A model generated the notes under the pieces. The model saw nothing but the letters and a program-made list of their open reading frames with translations. It did no database searches and was not told the origin of the DNA. A DNA stretch of 17,538 bases, from NCBI GenBank assembly GCA_964627045.1, contig CAZVIK010000073.1:1-17538 (forward strand). Direction: 5' to 3'. This document shows, in pieces, positions 8,225 to 13,849 of this stretch (positions are counted from its first letter, which is position 1; every line of letters starts with the position of its first letter). Origin of the DNA: CAZVIK01 sp964627045. GTDB taxonomy: Bacteria; Acidobacteriota; Terriglobia; Bryobacterales; Bryobacteraceae. A program made the translations under genes and the position numbers.

Positions 8225-8698
8225 TCAGTGCTTGTGATCGTGCTCCCCGCCCATGGCGGCGGCCAGTTCTTCCTGGATCACGGGCATCACGTCGGCCATG
8301 TAGGCGTTGAACTTTTTGGAGATGGAGCGGCCTTCGGGCGAGCCGTAGAAAGCGGCGAGCGCGTCGATCTCTTTCACGGTGAAGTGCTTAACGATGGCCT
8401 TCCGGGTGATCTCCTCGATGTGTTCGGAGTGAAAGACCTCAGCCAGCACGGCGCGGAACTCCTCGCGGCGGTCCTCGGGCAGGCGCGCGGCCAACTGGTC
8501 CACTGTCTCCTTGATCATCTCGATGGGCGGAACCGCCTTAAGATAGCGGTCGGCCGCGGCGAGCCGGTTGGCGGGAGTATCCGCGGCGGCGCGGGAAGGC
8601 ACCGGGGCTCGAGCCGGCGCGGCTGAGCGGGACGGCGCCGGAGACTGCGCCCAGAGAGCCGCCGAGCAGATCGCCAGAGCAAGGGCCGTTTTCCGCAT
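8225..8698 (-). CDS. Secreted DUF2059-domain protein
   Basis: A 157-residue exported protein. Residues 1-18 are a Sec signal peptide (MRKT, an Ala/Leu-rich core, probable cleavage after ALWAQ). A Pro/Ala/Ser-rich linker at 19-43 is followed by an all-helical DUF2059-like domain at about 45-150 whose hallmark is FTVKEIDALAAFYGSPEGR (106-124). The tail GGEHDHKH is His-rich and could bind metal. The frame is open upstream to 8851, but that part overlaps the end of the methyltransferase gene and lacks a signal peptide, so ATG 8698 is preferred. Its ribosome binding site is poor. It follows the URO-D gene by 49 bases and may be the last gene of that operon, or independent. DUF2059 has no established biochemical role. 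Confidence 0.8.
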   Translation of the reverse strand: MRKTALALAICSAALWAQSPAPSRSAAPARAPVPSRAAADTPANRLAAADRYLKAVPPIEMIKETVDQLAARLPEDRREEFRAVLAEVFHSEHIEEITRKAIVKHFTVKEIDALAAFYGSPEGRSISKKFNAYMADVMPVIQEELAAAMGGEHDHKH

Positions 8699-8747
8699 GA
8701 CGGTGGGACGTTTCCGGCTCTCCTCGCGGGTACGAACCGCGAACGGG

Positions 8748-10088
8748 CTAACGGTATACGCCGAACTCCTTGCCCGCGTCGATAAGCGCATGCAGGTTCT
8801 CCGCTTCGGCATCGTCGATGACGGCGCCGGTGGCCAGGATGAATCCGCCATCGCCGGCCACCTCGTCGATCAGCCGCCGGACATGGTCCCGCACCTGTTG
8901 CGGGGTTGCGGCCTTCAGCAGTGACACCGGGACGTTGCCGCTGAAGCAGGCCCATCCGGTGAACCGCTTTTTGACTTCTTTGAGATCGGTCTTGTCGAAC
9001 AGCCAGACCGTGGTCCCGGCGGGAATGTCGGGGTCGGCGATCACGTCGAGCCGCGTGTTGTATCCGCCTTCGGCGAACAGGTAAGGGACGATCCCCTCCT
9101 TGACCAGCCCGAGAATCAGCGCCTTCAGCGTGGGCCAGTAGAACTTCTTGAAGTCGGCGTCCGAGAGGAAGCCGTCGGCGCCTTTATGGAGCGGGATGAA
9201 ACACAGAGGATGACGGCGCGCCGTGGCGCCGCGGACGCCAAGCTCGATGGCCAGCGGCAGCAACCGGTCCAGCGCCGCCAGCAGCTTGGCCGGACGGCGG
9301 AACCGGTCGAGCATTATGGCGCGGGTGCCGCGCAGCGTGTCGCCGAGGGTGTCGAAGGGCGCCTTGCTGAAACAGCCTATGAGGCCGGGCAACCCGAGCG
9401 AGGCCTTGATCCGGTTGTCGATGGCGGTGCAGGCCTGGATCCACTCCATGGCCGCGTCGCCGGCGGCGATCAGCTTGCGGAGGCTTTCCTGCACCTCGGG
9501 CAAACCGAAGGAGACCATGGGACCGCCCGTCAAGGGCAGTTCCTGGATATCGGTCCAGGGCGCAAGATTGCTCCAGGGCGCGAGTGCACCGAGCACGCGC
9601 GGCAAATAGACGCGCGCGAAGTAATTGGACGGATCGTCGATCAACTGGTCGTACTCGCCGGCCAGCATGTACTCGGCTTCCACGCACTGGTAAGGCGCCG
9701 TGGCGGGGACGCCGTGGCCCGGCCAGTTGTAGAGTTTGTAGTCGAGGATGTCGAAGAGCTTCCCCGAGCCGTAAATGGGCGAGCCGGAAAGCGAATCCGG
9801 AAGGAAATCCCGGTGGTACTTTTCGACCGCGTAGCCCAGCCTGGCGTAGTCGTACATGCCTTCCCGGGCAGTGACGCCGGCATACGCGAACTGGTAGAAG
9901 CCGGCCGAAGGACAGACGGGCACGCGTTCCGGTTTCCGGAGCTGGACGGCGTCAAGCACCATCTGAACGTGGCGTTGGTAGGTTTCGCGCACGGCGGGCG
10001 AGGCGAACTCGACGCCCTCGGCATCCTTCCACGCCTCGCTCAACGCGTCGAACTTCGCACGGGCAGTCTGGAGTTCCCGGTCGTCCAT
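8748..10088 (-). CDS. URO-D/MtaA-superfamily corrinoid methyltransferase with atypical metal site
   Basis: A 446-residue TIM-barrel protein of the uroporphyrinogen decarboxylase superfamily. It is assigned to the methyltransferase branch rather than haem synthesis because of its length and its position 2 bases after a corrinoid-protein gene. The C-terminal segment CFSGNVPVSLLKAATPQQVR (381-400), followed by GGFILATG, aligns by eye with the GNVDP...GTPEEV...GGFIL region of MtaA/MtbA/CmuA-like enzymes. Those enzymes bind zinc with His-x-Cys and a later Cys. Here the first site reads YLFAEGGYN (336-344), with Glu340 where Cys is expected and Phe338 for His, and the later Cys position is Ala422 in ATGAVI. 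The enzyme may thus use another activation chemistry or act on the methyl donor rather than on CoM or tetrahydrofolate. Residues 110-200 form an extra N-terminal region rich in aromatic residues. The substrate is unknown. Confidence 0.82.
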   Translation of the reverse strand: MDDRELQTARAKFDALSEAWKDAEGVEFASPAVRETYQRHVQMVLDAVQLRKPERVPVCPSAGFYQFAYAGVTAREGMYDYARLGYAVEKYHRDFLPDSLSGSPIYGSGKLFDILDYKLYNWPGHGVPATAPYQCVEAEYMLAGEYDQLIDDPSNYFARVYLPRVLGALAPWSNLAPWTDIQELPLTGGPMVSFGLPEVQESLRKLIAAGDAAMEWIQACTAIDNRIKASLGLPGLIGCFSKAPFDTLGDTLRGTRAIMLDRFRRPAKLLAALDRLLPLAIELGVRGATARRHPLCFIPLHKGADGFLSDADFKKFYWPTLKALILGLVKEGIVPYLFAEGGYNTRLDVIADPDIPAGTTVWLFDKTDLKEVKKRFTGWACFSGNVPVSLLKAATPQQVRDHVRRLIDEVAGDGGFILATGAVIDDAEAENLHALIDAGKEFGVYR

Positions 10089-10090
10089 GG

Positions 10091-10723
10091 TCAGGCCCCC
10101 ACCCAGGACTTGGCAAGGGTGACGGCGGCTACGGCGTCTTTGCCGTAAGCGTCGGCGCCGGTGAAGACGCGGATCTGGTCGTCGACCTGGCCGCCACCGA
10201 TCATGATCTTAACCGAATCGCGGAGGCCGGCCTGCGCCAGCGCCGCCACGGTGGCCTTCATCGGGTCGTAGGCAAGGGTCAGAAACCCGCTAAGACCGAC
10301 GACCTGCGGCTGGAATTCCTGTACCGCCTCCACGAACCGGCCCGCGGAGACGTCGACGCCGAGATCCTTCACATCGAAGCCGTTGGCGTCGAGCATGAAG
10401 GTGACAATATCCTTCCCGATGTCGTGAATGTCGCCCTCGACGGTTCCGATGACGACGCGGCCGAGTTTGGCAGGCGCGGCGCCGGATTCGCGCAGATAGG
10501 GCTTGGCTATGTCCGACAACTGGCGCAGGATCTCCCCGGCCATGATGAGCTCCGGCACAAAGCACTCACCCTCCTCGAACCGCTGGCCGATGATGGCCAG
10601 GGCATCGCGGCCCGCGTCCAGAATGGCAAGCGGGCCGGTACCGGCATCCAGCATGACCTCGGCGAGTTTGAGAGCATCCTCCTCACGCATCTCGGTGATC
10701 GCATCAATTAGGGCCTTCGACAT
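10091..10723 (-). CDS. B12-binding corrinoid methyl-carrier protein (MtaC/MtbC-like)
   Basis: A 210-residue corrinoid protein that carries a methyl group on cobalt between methyltransferases. Residues about 5-80 form the helical cap (B12-binding_2 type; FEEGECFVPELIMAGEIL at 49-66). Residues 87-210 form the Rossmann-like cobalamin domain. The base-off/His-on signature is complete: Asp98-Ile-His100-Asp-Ile-Gly103, with His100 as the lower cobalt ligand, then LSGFLT (144-149) and IGGGQV (175-180), which normally cradle the nucleotide tail. Length is typical for MtaC/MtbC/MttC. The start ATG directly abuts the TGA of the DUF1638 gene, with GGGGAG (10730-10735) 6 bases upstream, so translation is probably coupled. 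No ATP-dependent corrinoid-reactivating protein (RamA type) is present in the window. Confidence 0.93.
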   Translation of the reverse strand: MSKALIDAITEMREEDALKLAEVMLDAGTGPLAILDAGRDALAIIGQRFEEGECFVPELIMAGEILRQLSDIAKPYLRESGAAPAKLGRVVIGTVEGDIHDIGKDIVTFMLDANGFDVKDLGVDVSAGRFVEAVQEFQPQVVGLSGFLTLAYDPMKATVAALAQAGLRDSVKIMIGGGQVDDQIRVFTGADAYGKDAVAAVTLAKSWVGA

Positions 10724-11404
10724 TCATTTCTCCCCGGCGGAGCCGGAATTAAAGTCGGCGTAGCAGATAGCCCGTCCGGGCCGGACCACGATTATCTCAT
10801 CATCCCAGGGACCGTGGATCATCTTGTTCAACAGGGCCGGGGCTCCCCGGATCTCTTCGTAGCGGAGCCCGAATTCCTCGCCGGCGCTCCGGGCGTAATC
10901 GCGGTGAGGGCCGGAAGGGCGATCGCCGGTCTGAATGAAGACCAGGCGGGTGTAGTTCTTCAGGGCGAGCCGGGTCATGCGGCGGGCGCGGGCTTCCCCG
11001 TAGCGTGCGGCGAGCGCGGCGTGCTCGGAGAACGGCGTGCCGCCGGCCTCGATCCAGCCCTTGGTGAGATAGTAGGTCCCCGGTTCCCGGCGGGCCTCCC
11101 GCAGGTAGCGCTCTCGGGAGCCCAGAAACAGCGCGATGCAGTCGTCGGCGCGCGGCACCACCAGCGTACAGGCTTCCGACCGCAGTCCGATCACGGCGTG
11201 CGAACACATCCCGTAGCCGAGCAGGATGGTATCGGCCAAGCCGGCCGATTCGTCCACCGCCCGTTGAAGGCGCGTGCGCAGGCGCTCCGGCCGCAGGTGC
11301 AGGCCGAATTCGAGCGATTCCACCTGCATGCCCGGAGGCAACAGGGGAAGCATCTCTTCGACGACCGTGGCGCAGGCGATGACCTTAATGCGGGAAAAGT
11401 CCAT
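10724..11404 (-). CDS. DUF1638 protein, first gene of the corrinoid module
   Basis: A 226-residue cytosolic protein recognised as DUF1638 by IACATVVEEM (9-18), LLGYGMCSHA (61-70), VVPRADDCIALFLGS (82-96) and GTYYLTKGWIE (109-119). Cys11, Cys67, Asp88 and Cys89 fall within these conserved blocks and could form a metal or corrinoid-related site (inference). From memory, DUF1638 genes commonly neighbour corrinoid-protein and URO-D methyltransferase genes in anaerobes and methanogens; no function has been assigned that I know of. The gene starts with ATG, has only a weak upstream GG-rich sequence, and lies 42 bases after the small membrane protein. Its TGA is followed with no gap by the corrinoid-protein ATG, implying stoichiometric co-expression. 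Confidence 0.82.
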   Translation of the reverse strand: MDFSRIKVIACATVVEEMLPLLPPGMQVESLEFGLHLRPERLRTRLQRAVDESAGLADTILLGYGMCSHAVIGLRSEACTLVVPRADDCIALFLGSRERYLREARREPGTYYLTKGWIEAGGTPFSEHAALAARYGEARARRMTRLALKNYTRLVFIQTGDRPSGPHRDYARSAGEEFGLRYEEIRGAPALLNKMIHGPWDDEIIVVRPGRAICYADFNSGSAGEK

Positions 11405-11446
11405 TACCGGACCGCTCTACTTTGCAGGGCGCGAGCGGCCGGCGCC

Positions 11447-11629
11447 TCAGGGCCCGCCGTGCGTAAACAGACGCGCGGGGAACCGCGTGAAGCTCCCCAC
11501 TACCAGAAGGACGATTCCGACCAAGATCCAGAAGAGATCGCGCCTACGTCTCTCCTGTTTACGAACATCGCTCCAGAGCTGATCCTCGGCTTCGACCCAG
11601 CTCCGTTTCACATCGGCGGATCGCTGCAT
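11447..11629 (-). CDS. Small single-pass membrane protein (60 residues)
   Basis: Not a family I recognise. The N-terminal half (1-31) is charged and amphipathic, ending in a basic patch KQERRRR. A single hydrophobic segment follows, LFWILVGIVLLVVGSF (32-47), then a short tail. The basic patch before the segment suggests the N-terminus stays in the cytoplasm. The case for a real gene is an excellent ribosome binding site, GAGGAG at 11638-11643, 8 bases before the ATG, codon use like its neighbours, and a position between two same-strand genes (33 bases after the kinase, 42 before DUF1638). It may be part of the operon. Function unknown. Confidence 0.6.
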   Translation of the reverse strand: MQRSADVKRSWVEAEDQLWSDVRKQERRRRDLFWILVGIVLLVVGSFTRFPARLFTHGGP

Positions 11630-11637
11630 CCCGGCGA

Positions 11638-11643
11638 CTCCTC
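11638..11643 (-). promoter_or_regulatory. Ribosome binding site of the 60-residue membrane protein
   Basis: GAGGAG on the minus strand, 8 bases from the ATG at 11629. It is one of the strongest Shine-Dalgarno matches in the window and the main evidence that this small frame is translated. Confidence 0.6.
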
Positions 11644-11662
11644 GCGCTTCCGAGCAAGGATA

Positions 11663-12550
11663 TCAGAATCCGGCGTCAACTGGCGACTCGGGTTCGCCGG
11701 GCCAGTGGCGCAGAACACCGTCGCGGCTGACGACCTGGCACCAGCGGGCGTCGAATCGTTCAGCGATGTCCGGGCGGCCACGTAGGGCGTCCACCAGCCC
11801 GAGCCGGACGTGGGGCGGGTCTGGCGCGCCGGCCGGCACAAGGCGGGTTTCGATTTCCGCCCAACGGTCGGTAAGTCCGCCACTATCGAGCAAGACGACG
11901 CGATCGCCGATGATGCCGTAGTTCTTCAGATGCGCATCGGTGGAGAACAGGCCGCGACGCCATCCGGACTGGCGTAGGTCCAGGAGGCGTTCCAGCCACA
12001 ATTCAAGTTCGTCGAAGCGGCCGGCAGCGGCCAGGCGCGCGAGGCGCTGGTGGAGGGTTTCTTCCACGCGCTCGGTGGCCTCGCTGACCGTAAGCCAGCC
12101 GGGCCAGCCCCCCACGCGGACGCGCACCGGGGGAAACGACACGCGCGCGGGAATCAGGCCGGAGCCGGCCAGGTGGGCGTCAGCCAGACGGCGGCCGCGG
12201 GCGTCGCGCGCACGGTAGAGACGCCACATCTCACCGGCGTGAGTCATCAGCCAGACCGGCCGCGGAACGACCAGGACGAACGGCCGAATGCTCACGCGCA
12301 GCAAGCGAATCCAGCGCGACGGACGTTGCAGCAGGCGGTCGCCGAGACGCCCCGGAAGCAGGTGCGCCACACGCCGCAACGCCTTCCAGATGACGATGAG
12401 GGCCAGGATGTCGGAGGCCGAGCGCTCCCGCTTGACGACCCAGTGCTCGGAGGCGTATACCACCCGGCCGACGCCTTCCCCGAGCCGCCGGAGCTTCCGG
12501 CTGGTGAGTTCCTCGGGCGCGTGCGTGAGGACGTGCGCCTCGGCGGGCAT
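11663..12550 (-). CDS. Protein-kinase-like / LPS-kinase-like phosphotransferase
   Basis: A 295-residue protein with a protein-kinase-like fold. A glycine-rich loop GEGVGRVVY (24-32) is followed by VVK with Lys40 as the ATP-binding lysine. The catalytic loop reads STDAHLKN (203-210), giving Asp205 and Asn210, and LLDSGG (220-225) gives the metal-binding Asp222 (DFG equivalent). The HxD-type loop with Asp-x4-Asn and the compact size fit the lipopolysaccharide core heptose kinase (Kdo/WaaP) or aminoglycoside phosphotransferase-like clans more than Ser/Thr kinases. A region at 48-110 is Arg/Leu/Val-rich and may contact membrane. The substrate is unknown. The ATG at 12550 has GGAG 4 bases upstream. 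The gene may head the minus-strand run ending in the corrinoid module, but 33 bases separate it from the next gene, so a functional link is only suggested. Confidence 0.7.
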   Translation of the reverse strand: MPAEAHVLTHAPEELTSRKLRRLGEGVGRVVYASEHWVVKRERSASDILALIVIWKALRRVAHLLPGRLGDRLLQRPSRWIRLLRVSIRPFVLVVPRPVWLMTHAGEMWRLYRARDARGRRLADAHLAGSGLIPARVSFPPVRVRVGGWPGWLTVSEATERVEETLHQRLARLAAAGRFDELELWLERLLDLRQSGWRRGLFSTDAHLKNYGIIGDRVVLLDSGGLTDRWAEIETRLVPAGAPDPPHVRLGLVDALRGRPDIAERFDARWCQVVSRDGVLRHWPGEPESPVDAGF

Positions 12551-12585
12551 ACGACTCCAGTATCCCGCAAGGGGCGGGCCGCTTC

Positions 12586-12654
12586 CGGGGGCTCACCGGC
12601 ATCTTCCTGAAACACAACCCGCCGAGCCTGCTCGCAAAAGCCATTCGCAAAGTC
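12586..12654 (+). other. In-frame remnant of a lost receiver domain upstream of the HTH fragment
   Basis: Read in the same frame as the downstream HTH protein, this stretch encodes LTGIFLKHNPPSLLAKAIRK and leads straight into VMAGEIWLD. That is the typical end of a NarL-family receiver domain (strand 5, the conserved Lys in the FLKH segment, helix 5). The frame is blocked by TGA at 12523-12525, and there is no ATG or GTG between that stop and 12655. Receiver homology seems to stop near 12583, about 30 bases from the start of the divergent kinase gene. This shows the HTH gene is the 3' end of a longer ancestor. Confidence 0.6.
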
Positions 12655-12936
12655 ATGGCCGGCGAGATCTGGCTGGACCAGAAGTACCTCAAGGTTCTCC
12701 TCCAGGAAAGCCGGACCGGCGAGCACGAAGGCCGCGGCCGCCGCCTCAGCGAGCGCGAGCGCGACGTGCTGCGCTTCCTGTTCCAGGGGCTGGCCAACAA
12801 GGAAATTGCGATGCGCTTACAGGTCACGGAAAGTCCCGTGAAGGCTACACTGCAACAGTTGTTCTATAAGACGGGTGTCCGCACGCGCAGCCAGCTTGTG
12901 CGCGTCGCCCTGGAGCAGTACAAGGATTACCTGTAG
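12655..12936 (+). CDS. LuxR/NarL-type HTH domain, 5'-truncated response regulator (possible pseudogene)
   Basis: 93 residues from the first ATG. Residues 30-93 form a complete LuxR_C/GerE DNA-binding domain: LSERERDVLRFLFQGLANKE (31-50), the recognition helix region ESPVKATLQQLFYKTG (59-74), and VRTRSQLVRVAL. The short leader MAGEIWLDQ is the linker that follows the receiver in NarL-family regulators. The receiver domain with its phosphoacceptor Asp is absent, though its last strand and helix are still readable upstream. No Shine-Dalgarno sequence precedes the ATG (gcaaagtc). The most likely reading is a decaying regulator cut at its 5' end by a rearrangement. An unregulated stand-alone HTH protein is possible because the domain itself is intact. 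Confidence 0.65.
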   Translation: MAGEIWLDQKYLKVLLQESRTGEHEGRGRRLSERERDVLRFLFQGLANKEIAMRLQVTESPVKATLQQLFYKTGVRTRSQLVRVALEQYKDYL

Positions 12937-12967
12937 CAGCCGGCGTCGCGAGCCAATCCGCCCGCCG

Positions 12968-13828
12968 TCAGTCGAGATACTTCCCAACCAGCAGGTCGAG
13001 CTTCTTGCGCGTTTCGGGGGGAATCGCCTTGCGGTCGGTCAGGATCGCGGTCGCCAGCGCGGAACCGCACTTGCAGGTGCGCGCCTCGGGCATCGCCGCC
13101 ACGCTCGCCGCCACCACGTTCGCCGCGTTCTCGGCGTTCTTCACCAGGTTCCCGACAATTTGTTCCACCGTCACCGCGTCGTGCTCCGGGTGCCAGCAAT
13201 CGTAGTCGGTAACCATGGCCACGGTGACGTAGCAGATTTCGGCCTCCCGGGCGAGCTTGGCTTCCTGGAGGTTGGTCATGCCGATGACGTCCATGCCCAG
13301 GCTGCGGTAGACGTTCGACTCGGCCACCGTCGAAAACGCCGGCCCTTCCATGCAGACGTACGTACCGCCCTTCGCTACGTTCACGCCAACGTGGCGGCAG
13401 GCCTGGTGCACGGTCTCCGCCAGTTGCGGGCAGATGGGATGCGCGAAGCTGATATGCGCCACCAGTCCTTCACCGAAAAAAGTGGAAACCCGGCCGCGCG
13501 TACGGTCGTAGAACTGGTCCGGCAGCACGAAGTCCTGCGGCTTGTGTTCCGCTTTCAGCGAGCCCACGGCGCTCAGCGAGATGATTCGCTCGACGCCCAG
13601 GGACTTCATACCGAAGATGTTCGCCCGGAAGTTCAACTCCGACGGTGAAATCCGATGGCCCCGCCCATGCCGGGCCAGGAAGGCCACCGCCTTGCCTGCC
13701 AGCCGCCCCACTACGTAAGCGTCCGAAGGGCTGCCCCATGGCGTGGCGACCGCCACCTCTTCCTGGGCCTCAAACCCCGGCATCGAATACAGTCCACTGC
13801 CGCCAATGATCCCGATCGTGGGCTTCAC
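12968..13828 (-). CDS. mtnP: S-methyl-5'-thioadenosine phosphorylase
   Basis: A 286-residue purine nucleoside phosphorylase-superfamily enzyme that splits 5'-methylthioadenosine with phosphate into adenine and 5-methylthioribose-1-phosphate (methionine salvage and polyamine by-product recycling, cytosol). Phosphate-binding segments GIIGGSGLY (6-14) and LARHGRGH (51-58) are present, with PSELNFRANI (62-71), YDRTRGRVSTFF (107-118), CMEGPAFST (159-167), IGMTNLQEAKLARE (182-195) and TDYDCW (207-212). Asp208 and Asp210 mark 6-aminopurine (adenine) preference over the Asn of guanosine/inosine enzymes. CKC at 252-254 matches the C-terminal CxC known from thermophilic homologues. The start is GTG, supported by AGGAG 6 bases upstream. 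It lies 21 bases after the oxidoreductase stop, so probably co-transcribed. No other methionine-salvage gene is in the window. Confidence 0.95.
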   Translation of the reverse strand: MKPTIGIIGGSGLYSMPGFEAQEEVAVATPWGSPSDAYVVGRLAGKAVAFLARHGRGHRISPSELNFRANIFGMKSLGVERIISLSAVGSLKAEHKPQDFVLPDQFYDRTRGRVSTFFGEGLVAHISFAHPICPQLAETVHQACRHVGVNVAKGGTYVCMEGPAFSTVAESNVYRSLGMDVIGMTNLQEAKLAREAEICYVTVAMVTDYDCWHPEHDAVTVEQIVGNLVKNAENAANVVAASVAAMPEARTCKCGSALATAILTDRKAIPPETRKKLDLLVGKYLD

Positions 13829-13834
13829 GCGTCT

Positions 13835-13839
13835 CTCCT
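13835..13839 (-). promoter_or_regulatory. Ribosome binding site fixing the GTG start of mtnP
   Basis: AGGAG on the minus strand, 6 bases before the GTG at 13828, in the 21-base gap after the oxidoreductase gene. The conserved GIIGGSG block follows directly, so the GTG start is well supported. Confidence 0.7.
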
Positions 13840-13849
13840 GAGGATGAAT

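Noticed and set aside
8699..8851. N-terminal extension of the DUF2059 protein to 8851
   Set aside because: Overlaps the end of the URO-D gene and would bury the evident signal peptide that starts at 8698.
8748..10088. Annotation as uroporphyrinogen decarboxylase HemE
   Set aside because: Too long, lacks the N-terminal HemE signature (PVWxMRQAGR), and is coupled to a corrinoid-protein gene.
12551..12570. GATACT as a -10 box for the kinase gene
   Set aside because: Only 4 of 6 matches, too close to the ATG, and no -35 element in place.
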